DNA of 64,000 nucleotides from Halomonas litopenaei. Lineage in GTDB: Bacteria; Pseudomonadota; Gammaproteobacteria; Pseudomonadales; Halomonadaceae. Positions 26,591 through 34,683 of the stretch are shown here, one piece after another. The notes under the pieces were generated by a model. It worked only from the letters and a program-made list of their open reading frames with translations. It was not told the origin of the DNA and ran no database searches. Location: contig NZ_JAEKJT010000006.1 of assembly GCF_017303055.1 (NCBI RefSeq), positions 62,001 to 126,000 on the forward strand. Direction: 5' to 3'. The stretch's first letter is position 1. Each line of letters begins with the position of its first letter. Position numbers and translations under genes: made by a program.

Positions 26591-27622
26591 CTATTCTGTT
26601 GACGTCAATAAGATAACTCGGTTCACGCGCTTATCTTGTCCGAATTCGATCAGAGTAAACCATTCCCGGTAAGCATCCTCAGAATGGGTACCGGAAATGT
26701 CGGGGCAGGCCGGGATAACGAAATTTTGCGATCTGGCAGTATATCCTGAGGGCACGCGTCCAAGAATGTGGATCACTTCCCCACGGGTCAAACCAACCCT
26801 GATGCCTGAGGGCGTCTGCCAGTTCGGCGAGATGGTGGACATGTTGACAACGACATCTCGGAAAAAATCGATATTCGCGCCAATCAGGGCTATCCGGTCA
26901 ATTGGCTCATCACTGAACGAGGTTGCGTCGGTGGCCTTCGGTGTTCCGAACTTGCTGAGTGCGCCCACTGGCGCGCCCATCTTTATCCCATTGAGGCGAA
27001 GCTCCGATGGGGGAAGGCAATCAAATTCGTCGCTATATTGATGGTTTTTTAGCAGAAGCGGTATGGAGGCCGATGACACAGCATCCGATATCCAGGTCTG
27101 GGAGTCCCAATCCCACGTCTGGCCGGCGGCCACTTTGACATCATGGAGCCCGCCGCCAAAGCCATAGCTTACGGTCTCAGGGATGCACTCAAGGCGGGCG
27201 ATCCGCTCGCCGCTCTCGGTCACTTCAACCCACCCAAAGCGCCTTATCGGACGCTGCATCTCCTCCTCGGAAAACGGACGGTCAAAGCCGCCCACAACGT
27301 TATAACCGTAATCTTGATTGAAGAAGGTGACTGACTCGCTGATCGCCTTGCCAAGCCCCGACCATGGCTCAAAATCAACGCGTTCAATGGGTTCTGACAG
27401 AGAGAGATCCGCTGGCCCGCCAATCGGGCCGTAGCTGTAGGTGGCAGTCTGGCTATCAAAACACACGAAGACTTCGGTACCGAGGCCTTCCATCTGGCAG
27501 GAGGTGAAGGCTTCCTGCCCTTGTGGGCAGCCTGCCTCTGCTCCCATCGCCAGCAGCCCCATCACGAGCCACAGGCCGCCCATTAGAACGCATCTCAGTC
27601 GCCCAAGCCTTTTGACATGCAT
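26591..27622 (-). CDS. exported protein of unknown function
   Basis: A 343-residue protein with an N-terminal signal sequence (MHVKRLGRLRCVLMGGLWLVMGLLAMGAEA, cleavage near residue 30), so probably periplasmic. The start was placed at the Met before this signal; the frame extends further up but the extension crosses a 7-bp tandem repeat and is unlikely to be translated. The mature part begins with a GCPQGQEAFTSCQ Cys pair. Two segments, NGIKMGAPVGALSKFGTP and GIRVGLTRGEVIHILGRVP, loosely recall the repeat of BamE/SmpA-type folds. No confident family. It lies inside the island, next to an IS30 relic. Confidence 0.65.
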   Translation of the reverse strand: MHVKRLGRLRCVLMGGLWLVMGLLAMGAEAGCPQGQEAFTSCQMEGLGTEVFVCFDSQTATYSYGPIGGPADLSLSEPIERVDFEPWSGLGKAISESVTFFNQDYGYNVVGGFDRPFSEEEMQRPIRRFGWVEVTESGERIARLECIPETVSYGFGGGLHDVKVAAGQTWDWDSQTWISDAVSSASIPLLLKNHQYSDEFDCLPPSELRLNGIKMGAPVGALSKFGTPKATDATSFSDEPIDRIALIGANIDFFRDVVVNMSTISPNWQTPSGIRVGLTRGEVIHILGRVPSGYTARSQNFVIPACPDISGTHSEDAYREWFTLIEFGQDKRVNRVILLTSTE

Positions 27623-27742
27623 TTCTCTATCCCGGCACTGATGAGCAGGTTTCACACCAAACACTATAGCGCTGCAGGAGCCATGCTTGAGAAAAATTCC
27701 TAACGCGCGGTCGAACAGGAACACATGTTCGATCTGATCAGA

Positions 27743-27772
27743 GCTTGGTGCTTGGTGCTTGGTGCTTGGTGC
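27743..27772. repeat. 7-bp tandem repeat (GCTTGGT)x4
   Basis: Four perfect GCTTGGT units plus a partial fifth in the gap upstream of the exported protein gene. Confidence 0.9.
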
Positions 27773-27956
27773 GAAACGGGGAATCCCTTCGCTCTCGTGG
27801 GGCGCTGACGATTCGCTCCAGGCAGCATCAGCTAAATAGCCGCCGTTCACTGCTCGTGTTCAGGATCTCTGGGGCGGGACGATGCAGGCTTAGCCCTTGG
27901 CTCAAGTCCCCGGGTCCACCTCGCGTGCCAGGTCAACAGATGACAGTTTCCAAGAG

Positions 27957-28026
27957 CAGGTAAACAAGGCCAGGTAAACAAGGCCAGGTAAACAAGATCA
28001 GGGTAAACAAGATCAGGGTAAACACC
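27957..28026. repeat. 14/15-bp tandem repeat, five units
   Basis: Units CAGGTAAACAAGGC (twice), CAGGTAAACAAGAT, CAGGGTAAACAAGAT and a truncated CAGGGTAAACACC. The single-base length change between units suggests repeated slippage. Confidence 0.9.
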
Positions 28027-28036
28027 ACCCATATAG

Positions 28037-28066
28037 AAAAAGCCCGCTGATCTCTCAGCGGGCTTT
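28037..28066 (-). terminator. terminator of tRNA-Ser
   Basis: AAAAGCCCGCTGA(g) / CTCAGCGGGCTTTT hairpin, 12 bp downstream of the tRNA 3' end. U/A runs on both sides make it usable in either direction. Confidence 0.88.
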
Positions 28067-28077
28067 TCATCAATTCG

Positions 28078-28165
28078 TGGCGGAGGGGGAGGGATTCGAA
28101 CCCTCGAAGCCTTTCGACTTACACACTTTCCAGGCGTGCTCCTTCGACCACTCGGACACCCCTCC
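28078..28165 (-). tRNA. tRNA-Ser (anticodon GGA)
   Basis: An 88-nt type II tRNA including an encoded CCA. The acceptor stem GGAGGGG/CCCCTCC, anticodon loop CTGGAAA with GGA (reads UCC/UCU), a long variable arm and the GGTTCGAAT T loop are all present. It is the right boundary of the accessory island: island DNA starts just past its 3' end, the classic integration side for phages and islands. Confidence 0.97.
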
Positions 28166-28229
28166 GCATTGTCATCTTGAAGAACACGTTGCCCGCGTTG
28201 CGCGGTGCTTATCCCTCAAGACGGCGCAT

Positions 28230-28258
28230 ACTTTATCGCCTTAAGTTCTCGATTGCAA
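28230..28258 (-). promoter_or_regulatory. sigma-70 promoter of tRNA-Ser
   Basis: On the minus strand: -35 TTGCAA, exactly 17 bp, then -10 TAAAGT, about 65 bp upstream of the mature tRNA 5' end. Confidence 0.6.
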
Positions 28259-28302
28259 GCCGTTTTTTGCTACTTTGCCCGTATGGGAGATCGGTTCGGT
28301 GC

Positions 28303-28878
28303 CTAGACGGCGATTGGCGGCTCGCTGGGCAGCACGGCGTAGTCACCACGCGCCTCAAGGCACAGCGTTTCACCACACCACAGCTCCTGTACCAGGGCGA
28401 TTCGCCCCTTCCCTCGCTCGGCCAGGCGACGTTCCAGCGCATCCTCGGGCGATGTCTCTCCGGCGATAGCACTGTCGAGCATTGCTCGGTCGTCGCCCGG
28501 CGCCTCCGGCCGGCAGATCAAGCGATAGTCCCCGGTCACCGGCGCCACAAAACGCTGGCTAGCCTGCGCTACCACGACATCCTGGTTGATCCCGCGACGC
28601 CTAAGCCACAGCGTCGTCCAGCACCAGCCCAGCAGGGTGGTCTGAGCGGTCAACGAACCGCCAAAACCGGTGCCCTTGTCATTGAGGTTGGGACGCAGAT
28701 CGAGCTCCCACACGAGAGCGTTACCCTCTTCCCGCATGCGCTGGATGCCAAGCGATCCCACCAGGGGGATGGCCTCCCCCAGCCAGTCAAGAAAACCATT
28801 CAGGTCTTCAGGCACACCTGTGGGCGGCAGCGCTGGCCGCGGATGCGCGTGGCCAACCTGTCTTGTCATGTCATCCAT
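28303..28878 (-). CDS. YiiD C-terminal-type thioesterase
   Basis: A 191-residue hotdog protein resembling the C-terminal thioesterase domain of YiiD/FabY-type proteins. FLDWLGEAIPLVGSLGIQRM, LDLRPNLNDKGTGFGGSLTAQTTLLGWCW (the hotdog helix) and VVAQASQRFVAPVTGD are characteristic. It would hydrolyse acyl-thioesters, with possible lipid-metabolism links. An ATG at residue 4 could be the real start. It lies 40 bp after the nitroreductase gene on the same strand. Confidence 0.82.
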   Translation of the reverse strand: MDDMTRQVGHAHPRPALPPTGVPEDLNGFLDWLGEAIPLVGSLGIQRMREEGNALVWELDLRPNLNDKGTGFGGSLTAQTTLLGWCWTTLWLRRRGINQDVVVAQASQRFVAPVTGDYRLICRPEAPGDDRAMLDSAIAGETSPEDALERRLAERGKGRIALVQELWCGETLCLEARGDYAVLPSEPPIAV

Positions 28879-28918
28879 GAACGTGCGTCCCGTATCGCTG
28901 ACCCAAGCGCAACGGCGC

Positions 28919-29479
28919 TTAGTCCCATACCTCGACGTAATCCTCTACCCGGTGCTCGGCGATGGGCTTGTGACGACCACCCAGCTGGCCCAGGTAGATG
29001 AAGGCGACCAGCTCATCGTGCTCTCCCAGCCTGAGCCCCTTGCGCACGGTGTCGTCGAAGGCGTACTTGCCACTGCGCCACATGGCGCCCAGACCCTGGG
29101 CGTGAGCGGCCAGCAAGATACCGTGGGCGGCGCACCCTGCGGAAATCACCTGCTCGATCTTCGGTACCTTGGGCACGTCCGGGTCCACCTTAGCGACGAC
29201 GCCGATGATCATCGGTGCGCGCTTGGGTTTCATCCGTGCGCTGTTGAGGCACTCGTCGGTTGCCTTGGGGTCTTCGCGAAACTCGGCCTCGGCGAACAGC
29301 TCGCCTAGTCGATCGAGGCCTTCACCGGAGAACTCGATAAAGCGCCAAGGCCTGAGTTCCTTGTGATCCGGCGCGCGCAGCGCAGCTCGGTACATGGCGT
29401 CGAGCTGCTCACGGGACGGAGCAGGCCCCGTCAGCTTGCCCATGGAGCTGCGTTCATGCAGCAATGTCATGGCATCCAT
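28919..29479 (-). CDS. nitroreductase-family protein, YdjA-like
   Basis: A 186-residue FMN-dependent NAD(P)H oxidoreductase close in sequence to E. coli YdjA (183). DAMTLLHERSSMGKL, APSREQLDAMYRAALRAPDHKELRPWRF, VPKIEQVISAGCAAHGILLAAHAQGLGAMWRSG and AFIYLGQL are family blocks. The start was set by alignment with YdjA. Substrates may be nitroaromatics or quinones; the natural substrate is unclear. Confidence 0.92.
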   Translation of the reverse strand: MDAMTLLHERSSMGKLTGPAPSREQLDAMYRAALRAPDHKELRPWRFIEFSGEGLDRLGELFAEAEFREDPKATDECLNSARMKPKRAPMIIGVVAKVDPDVPKVPKIEQVISAGCAAHGILLAAHAQGLGAMWRSGKYAFDDTVRKGLRLGEHDELVAFIYLGQLGGRHKPIAEHRVEDYVEVWD

Positions 29480-29650
29480 CGTGTCACTCCAGAGGGCGAA
29501 TGCCCTGTCACAATTCAATGGTTGAGACGCTTTCGCATTACCCTACCAGACCACTCAGGTATTGTCCCTGCGGCACCCTCTATCGCCGCGATCCTTCTAA
29601 ACAATCTATCTACACGATCTCTCCCAAGGAGCGATCCACAGGAGCGGTCC

Positions 29651-29676
29651 CAGGAACCTATCACAGGAACCTATCC
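29651..29676. repeat. 13-bp direct repeat, two units
   Basis: CAGGAACCTATCA followed directly by CAGGAACCTATCC, in the gap between queF and the nitroreductase gene. Confidence 0.8.
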
Positions 29677-29714
29677 CCGCGATCTAGGGCGCCGCATCCA
29701 CTGCGTGCGGCTGG

Positions 29715-30569
29715 TCACTGCCGCGCCAGGCGCAGCGGCGTGGGAGGCGTCTCGCCGGGGGTGCCGCGCCAGGGGCTGATATCCAGACCACCGCGCCGCA
29801 CGTAGCGCGCCAACACCAGCAGGCGTTCAGGGCGGGCCCTCTCCATCAGGTCCACGAACATGTGCTCGACACAGTGTTCGTGAAAGTCCTGATGCTGGCG
29901 GTAACCGACGATGTAGCGGAGCAGGCCATCTCTATCGAGCCTGGGCCCACGGTAGCGAATCATGACGCTGCCCCAGTCGGGCTGTCCGGTGACCGGGCAG
30001 TTGGACTTCAGCAGGTGCGAGGTCAGCGTCTCCTCGACAATCTCATCGCTCACCGTCAGGTGATCGGGAGTGGGTGTATAACGAGCAATTTCGATATCCC
30101 GGTCGTCGATGCACTCACCCGGCAGGCGGCGCGGTGACAGCTGCTCATCCTCGACGTCGAGAATCTCAACGCTCACCGCCGCCCCTGCCGCCTCGCCAAG
30201 GTCCCGCTCCAGAGTCGCGATGAGTTCACTGCGCGAACTCAAGCGCGTCTGGTTCAGGCTGTTGAGGTACAGCTTCCACGACTTGGACTCGATCAGACGT
30301 GGTGAGCTCGCTGGCAGACGAAAGCGCGCCACGGCAACGCATGGCTTGCCCTTGGGCGTCAGCCAGGACAGCTCGAAGGCGTGCCATTCGTCTTCTCCCA
30401 CGAATGGCAGTGCATCCTCCGCGATGCCCAGGGGCGCTCGGTTGGCCGCCCGCTCGATGGGGAAGAGAAGCCCCGGATCGTACTGGTCGGGGTAGGCCGA
30501 CTCTCGTCCCAGCGGGGCGTCGGCCAAGGTCGCGGGGCGATGGTGAGGATGATCGGACGAGTGACTCAT
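29715..30569 (-). CDS. queF: NADPH-dependent 7-cyano-7-deazaguanine reductase QueF
   Basis: Reduces preQ0 to preQ1 in queuosine synthesis. At 284 residues it is the long, two-domain (YqcD/QueF type II) form, like E. coli QueF (282). The NADPH-binding ESKSWKLYLNS motif is at 94-104, and the catalytic Cys191 is in LLKSNCPVTGQPDWG with Asp198 nearby. It is transcribed away from the nitroreductase gene terminus, with yadH upstream at a 65-bp distance. Confidence 0.96.
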   Translation of the reverse strand: MSHSSDHPHHRPATLADAPLGRESAYPDQYDPGLLFPIERAANRAPLGIAEDALPFVGEDEWHAFELSWLTPKGKPCVAVARFRLPASSPRLIESKSWKLYLNSLNQTRLSSRSELIATLERDLGEAAGAAVSVEILDVEDEQLSPRRLPGECIDDRDIEIARYTPTPDHLTVSDEIVEETLTSHLLKSNCPVTGQPDWGSVMIRYRGPRLDRDGLLRYIVGYRQHQDFHEHCVEHMFVDLMERARPERLLVLARYVRRGGLDISPWRGTPGETPPTPLRLARQ

Positions 30570-30634
30570 GCACGCTACCTGAACACAAAAGAACCAAGAA
30601 AAAGGGTCACGACAAACGCCGCGATGACGCGGCG

Positions 30635-31408
30635 CTAGCTACGAATGCCCTTGCCATTTTCCAACATCCACAGGGCAATGGCGAATAGACCAATGATAAA
30701 GCCAAAGATCGCGGTCAGGGCCCAGCCCACCGGGATATCCGACACCCCAAGAAAGCCGTAGCGGAAGACGTTGACCATGTACAGGATCGGGTTGAGCATC
30801 GACGCCCCCTGCCAAAAGTCCGGCAGCAGGGAAATCGAGTAGAACACCCCGCCGAGGTAGGTCAGCGGCGTCAGCACAAAGGTCGGCACGATGGAGATGT
30901 CATCAAACTTCTTGCCCAGCAGCGCATTGATAAAACCGCCCGTGGCGAACAGTGCCGCGGTCAGAATGACCACGCCGATGGTCAATAGAGGATGCGCGAC
31001 CTCGATCCGGGTAAAGAACAGCGACACCCCGGTGACGATGATGCCAACCCCGAGCCCACGAGCCATGCCGCCCAGAATGAAGCCCGCCAGCATCACCCAG
31101 TTCGGCATGGGCGACACCATCATTTCCTCGACACTGCGCTGAAACTTGTTGGAGAAAAACGACGACGCCACGTTGGAATAGCTGTTGGTGATCACGGACA
31201 TCATGATCAGCCCTGGCACGATGAAGTCCATGTAGCTGTAGCCGTCCATCTCGCCAATGCGCGAGCCAATCAGGTTGCCGAAGATGATGAAGTACATCGT
31301 CATCGTGATCGACGGCGGCAGCAGCGTCTGAGGCCAAATGCGGGTAAAGCGACGAATTTCCTTGATCACCAGGGTCCATAGGGCGATCGCTATCTGGCTC
31401 GGATTCAT
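30635..31408 (-). CDS. yadH: ABC transporter permease, YadH-type
   Basis: A 257-residue ABC-2 permease with six hydrophobic helices, matching YadH (256) with YFIIFGNLIGSRIGEMDGYSYMDFIVPGLIMM and SNKFQRSVEEMMVSP. The start overlaps the end of the ATPase gene by 4 bp (ATGA), so the two form one exporter. The exported substrate of YadGH is unknown; drug or lipid-like export is assumed for this family. Confidence 0.95.
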   Translation of the reverse strand: MNPSQIAIALWTLVIKEIRRFTRIWPQTLLPPSITMTMYFIIFGNLIGSRIGEMDGYSYMDFIVPGLIMMSVITNSYSNVASSFFSNKFQRSVEEMMVSPMPNWVMLAGFILGGMARGLGVGIIVTGVSLFFTRIEVAHPLLTIGVVILTAALFATGGFINALLGKKFDDISIVPTFVLTPLTYLGGVFYSISLLPDFWQGASMLNPILYMVNVFRYGFLGVSDIPVGWALTAIFGFIIGLFAIALWMLENGKGIRS

Positions 31409-32349
31409 CCACGCATCTCCTTGTCTGCATTGCCGCTTTCCACCATGGAGACGAACATCTCCTCCAGCCGGTTGGCACGATTGCGCATCGACAGCACCTT
31501 GATGCCGTCCCGCTTCAGCGCGTCGAACACGTCATTGAGGCACTGCCCACGATGGACCACGACCGACAGCTGGGCATCGTCGACCTTGCCCACCTCGAAG
31601 CCCTCGATGGCCGGTGCCTCGGACACCGGCTCTGCCAGGTCGAGCAGGAAAGTTTCGGTGTCCAGCTCCGCCAGCAGCTCTCTCACGCTGGTGTTACGCA
31701 CGATTTCCCCGTGGTTGATGATGCCCACGTTGCGACAGAGGCTCTCGGCCTCTTCCAGGTAGTGGGTGGTGAGGATGATGGTGGTGCCCTCCTCCCGGTT
31801 GATGCGACGCATGTACTCCCACATGCTGCGGCGCAGCTCGATATCCACGCCGGCGGTCGGCTCATCGAGAATCAACAGCTTGGGTCGATGCATCAGCGCC
31901 CGCGCAATCATCAGCCGCCGCTTCATCCCGCCAGACAGCATGCGCGCGCTGCCGTTGCGCTTGTCCCACAGGCTCAAGTCCTTGAGCAGGCTCTCTGCCC
32001 GCGGCAGCGCTTCGCGCCGGGACATCCCGTAGTAGCCCGCCTGCGCCAGCACGATATCAATGACTCGCTCAAACTGGTTGAAGTTGAATTCCTGGGGCAC
32101 CACCCCGAGGTGATACTTGGCACGGGCAAAGTCCTTGTCGATATCGATGCCGAAGATCGATACCTGGCCCGCGGTCTTTTGTACCAGCGAACAGACCACG
32201 CCCAGTGTGGTGGACTTGCCGGCGCCGTTGGGACCCAGCAGCGCGTAGAAGTCGCCCTCCTGAACATCGAGGTCGATGCCCTTGAGAGCCTTGAAACCAT
32301 TGCCGTAGACCTTGGTCAGGCCTCGAATGGACAGAGCCGGTTCGGCCAT
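31405..32349 (-). CDS. yadG: ABC transporter ATP-binding protein, YadG-type
   Basis: A 314-residue ATPase partner of YadH. Walker A is GPNGAGKST, signature is MLSGGMKRRL, Walker B is LLILDEPTAGVD, and the switch His is in LTTHYLEEAESL. The extra 80-residue C-terminal domain is typical of the YadG/drug-export ATP-binding group. First gene of the yadGH operon. Confidence 0.95.
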   Translation of the reverse strand: MAEPALSIRGLTKVYGNGFKALKGIDLDVQEGDFYALLGPNGAGKSTTLGVVCSLVQKTAGQVSIFGIDIDKDFARAKYHLGVVPQEFNFNQFERVIDIVLAQAGYYGMSRREALPRAESLLKDLSLWDKRNGSARMLSGGMKRRLMIARALMHRPKLLILDEPTAGVDIELRRSMWEYMRRINREEGTTIILTTHYLEEAESLCRNVGIINHGEIVRNTSVRELLAELDTETFLLDLAEPVSEAPAIEGFEVGKVDDAQLSVVVHRGQCLNDVFDALKRDGIKVLSMRNRANRLEEMFVSMVESGNADKEMRG

Positions 32350-32661
32350 GAGGGATCCTTGGTGTGGGTGTCAGGGGAAATAGATAGAAGGCTCACCATA
32401 TGGGGTCACTCAGCCACATCTTCAACCGAGCCACCCGCCTTGCCGCTGCCAGCAGCGTGTCACCAGGAGGGCGACACGATGCCCCGAGAGCGCCTGGACA
32501 TACGTGTCGAACCCCGCCCAACCTGCCATTGACGCCTCTTTGGTGAGAGACGAGGGACGGAAGGCGAGGGCCGACGTCCATCAAAGCATGACGGAGGTCA
32601 GTGGCCGCCCCCTTGAGCGCAGCCTAAGCTAAACAGTCTCAACCACTACGAGGACAACGCC

Positions 32662-33012
32662 ATGACGACCTGCAACAAGCACCCACATCATGAGCATCAG
32701 CACGGGCCTGGGTGTGGTCACACGGCGATAGAACATAACGGGCACATCGACTACCTGCACGACGGGCACCTGCACCACATGCACGGCGACCACGTGGATG
32801 AGCACACCATCGAGGTAACTGATCAAAACCCGGCAGACTGCACGCCGCACCACCACTGCTCAGGCCATGCTGCAGATCATGTGCATGGCCCCGGATGCGG
32901 TCATGAACCGGTGCCTCATGGGGATCATATCGACTACCTCGTCGATGGCCACCTGCACCACCCTCATGGGGATCACTGTGACGATCATGGCCCCGTCACT
33001 GTCGTGACATAG
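32662..33012 (+). CDS. histidine-rich metal-binding protein, duplicated repeat
   Basis: A 116-residue protein in which 30 residues are His and 6 are Cys. It is built from two copies of a 35-residue unit (14-48 and 75-109) with the pattern HGPGCGH..., HIDYL-DGHLHH-HGDH-D-H. There is no signal peptide or membrane segment, so it is probably a cytoplasmic zinc/nickel/copper reservoir or chaperone; the metal is not known. Similar short His-rich proteins occur beside metal transport genes in pseudomonads, but no such neighbour is seen here. Ribosome site GAGGA. Confidence 0.8.
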   Translation: MTTCNKHPHHEHQHGPGCGHTAIEHNGHIDYLHDGHLHHMHGDHVDEHTIEVTDQNPADCTPHHHCSGHAADHVHGPGCGHEPVPHGDHIDYLVDGHLHHPHGDHCDDHGPVTVVT

Positions 33013-33128
33013 GTGACTTGAGGTCAAAGGGGGGGCTGGCGCACATCATCAGACAAGCGTCGCCCCCCTAGCGGCTGACGACGCATGACAAGAGATACGC
33101 ACAGCGAGTCAGACCATCCAGAAAGCAC

Positions 33129-33155
33129 AAAAAAAGGGCCCGGGGGCCCTTTTTT
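33129..33155 (-). terminator. terminator of the tRNA-Glu/Gly operon
   Basis: AAAAAAGGGCCC / GGGCCCTTTTTT form a 12-bp stem around a very short loop. The A and T runs allow function in both directions, so it can also end the His-rich protein transcript. Confidence 0.88.
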
Positions 33156-33195
33156 CGTCAGGCACTGCCGCCGAGGCAACAGGCCAATAATTTTT

Positions 33196-33270
33196 TGGAG
33201 CGGGAAACGAGATTCGAACTCGCGACCCCAACCTTGGCAAGGTTGTGCTCTACCACTGAGCTATTCCCGC
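33196..33270 (-). tRNA. tRNA-Gly (GCC), copy 1 (last in operon)
   Basis: 75 nt with encoded CCA. Acceptor GCGGGAA/TTCCCGC, anticodon loop TTGCCAA (GCC), T loop TTCGAAT. Identical in sequence to the two other Gly copies in this cluster. Confidence 0.97.
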
Positions 33271-33325
33271 TCTATCGATGCAGAGACCGCGACAGCTGTC
33301 GACGTCCCTCTGCTGCGTTGCGAAG

Positions 33326-33401
33326 TGGCGTCCCATAGGGGGTTCGAACCCCTGTTCCCGCCGTGAAAGGGCGGTGTCCTAGACCACTAGACGAATGGGA
33401 C
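33326..33401 (-). tRNA. tRNA-Glu (TTC), copy 1
   Basis: 76 nt with encoded CCA. Acceptor GTCCCAT/ATGGGAC, anticodon loop CTTTCAC (UUC), T loop TTCGAAC. Three bases separate it from the preceding tRNA-Gly copy. Confidence 0.97.
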
Positions 33402-33404
33402 GCA

Positions 33405-33479
33405 TGGAGCGGGAAACGAGATTCGAACTCGCGACCCCAACCTTGGCAAGGTTGTGCTCTACCACTGAGCTATTCCCGC
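33405..33479 (-). tRNA. tRNA-Gly (GCC), copy 2
   Basis: Same 75-nt sequence as copy 1. Middle member of the alternating Glu-Gly operon. Confidence 0.97.
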
Positions 33480-33506
33480 AAACGCATCGCAAATTGTACC
33501 GGAAAG

Positions 33507-33582
33507 TGGCGTCCCATAGGGGGTTCGAACCCCTGTTCCCGCCGTGAAAGGGCGGTGTCCTAGACCACTAGACGAATGGGAC
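33507..33582 (-). tRNA. tRNA-Glu (TTC), copy 2
   Basis: Same 76-nt sequence as copy 1. Separated by four bases from tRNA-Gly copy 3 and by 27 from copy 2. Confidence 0.97.
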
Positions 33583-33586
33583 GCAT

Positions 33587-33661
33587 TGGAGCGGGAAACG
33601 AGATTCGAACTCGCGACCCCAACCTTGGCAAGGTTGTGCTCTACCACTGAGCTATTCCCGC
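33587..33661 (-). tRNA. tRNA-Gly (GCC), copy 3
   Basis: Same 75-nt sequence as copies 1 and 2, with encoded CCA. Confidence 0.97.
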
Positions 33662-33685
33662 ATTCCGGCCTTTCAAGAGGCGAAG

Positions 33686-33761
33686 TGGCGTCCCATAGGG
33701 GGTTCGAACCCCTGTTCCCGCCGTGAAAGGGCGGTGTCCTAGACCACTAGACGAATGGGAC
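33686..33761 (-). tRNA. tRNA-Glu (TTC), copy 3 (first in operon)
   Basis: Same 76-nt sequence as the other Glu copies. It is promoter-proximal, with a consensus promoter ending about 30 bp upstream. Confidence 0.97.
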
Positions 33762-33793
33762 GCATCGGCCTCGTCTCTCTCGAGGTGGCGCGT

Positions 33794-33822
33794 ATGTTAC
33801 TGAGCACCCTGAAAAGTGTCAA
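33794..33822 (-). promoter_or_regulatory. strong sigma-70 promoter of the tRNA operon
   Basis: On the minus strand: a perfect -35 TTGACA, a 17-bp spacer, then -10 TAACAT, followed by a GC-rich discriminator (ACGCGCC). Such discriminators mark ppGpp/DksA-repressed stable-RNA promoters. Confidence 0.85.
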
Positions 33823-34096
33823 CCCCGAGTCACGATTTTCCTGTTCGATTCAACGCCCTTCTCTATTCCCCGTCCTGCTTGCCCCACACACAGGCACACG
33901 TGCATAGGGACATGTACATAGACACACGTACATAGACACACGGGCCTCGTATGAGGCCGACACCCAGCGCAGTGTTCACGAGCACGTCCCACGTACACCA
34001 TGGAACGGTCAGCGTGAAACCGTCGGGTTGGTCAAACGGCCATAAACGTCTTAGCTTGAAGTGAGCGCCTGCGTCGAACCTCACGGGAGAACATCC
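33823..34096. other. gap between tRNA promoter and msrB
   Basis: No gene is seen. An ACAC-rich patch at 33890-33945 includes a perfect 14-bp direct repeat (GTACATAGACACAC, 33914-33941). The last 15 bases carry the GGGAGA ribosome site of msrB. Confidence 0.5.
33914..33941. repeat. 14-bp direct repeat, two units
   Basis: GTACATAGACACAC twice in perfect tandem, inside a longer ACACA-rich stretch. Confidence 0.85.
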
Positions 34097-34495
34097 ATGC
34101 GCAAGAAGATCGAGAAAACCGATGCCGAATGGCGGACACAGCTTTCCCCGGAGCAATATCACGTCACTCGCGAAAAAGGCACGGAGCGCCCCTTCAGCGG
34201 CGACTACCACGTCACCGATACCCACGGCATCTATCACTGCGCCTGCTGCAACGCGCCCCTGTTCGAGAACGAGCACAAGTTTGATGCCGGCTGTGGCTGG
34301 CCAAGCTTCGACCGGCCGCTGTCCGAGAGCTGCATCCAGCTCGATGACGACCATCGACACGGCATGCGCCGTACCGAAGTCAGCTGCCAGCGCTGCGACG
34401 CCCACCTCGGCCACGTCTTTGCCGACGGCCCTACACACACCGGCCAGCGCTACTGCATCAACTCACTGGCACTGAACTTTCACGAAGGTGAATAG
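34097..34495 (+). CDS. msrB: peptide methionine-(R)-S-oxide reductase MsrB
   Basis: A 132-residue repair enzyme that reduces the R-epimer of methionine sulfoxide with thioredoxin. Catalytic Cys120 is in RYCINSLAL. Zinc ligands are Cys48, Cys51 (CACC) and Cys97, Cys100 (CQRC). The GCGWPSF and HLGHVF substrate motifs are intact. The start MRKKIEKTD follows a GGGAGA site; an upstream Met gives only a poor extension. Confidence 0.96.
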   Translation: MRKKIEKTDAEWRTQLSPEQYHVTREKGTERPFSGDYHVTDTHGIYHCACCNAPLFENEHKFDAGCGWPSFDRPLSESCIQLDDDHRHGMRRTEVSCQRCDAHLGHVFADGPTHTGQRYCINSLALNFHEGE

Positions 34496-34683
34496 CGCCT
34501 GGCGCACCTAGCACGCCCTTTCCGCCCCTTGGCGTCCACGGCCACCCCGGCGGCTCGTGGTCGCCCACTCACTGCATCGACTCGAGCTTCAGCAGCCTGC
34601 CCGCATCTCTGCTGACGACATTTGACTCGGGTTTCCCTAAGATGGAGCGTCATTTGCGCTTATAGAGTAGGCAGGAGAAAGAG

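Larger units (their letters stand above)
27623..28036. other. island right edge, repeat-bearing gap
   Basis: No gene is supported. Holds a 7-bp tandem repeat (27743-27772) and a 14/15-bp tandem repeat (27957-28026), ending at the terminator of tRNA-Ser. Confidence 0.55.

Noticed and set aside
21585-28080. CRISPR array among the many short repeats
   Set aside because: Repeats are directly adjacent without unique spacers, units are 5-16 bp, and no cas gene is present.
33085-33726. Open frames across the tRNA cluster
   Set aside because: They are antisense readings of tRNA-Gly and tRNA-Glu genes and repeat with them.
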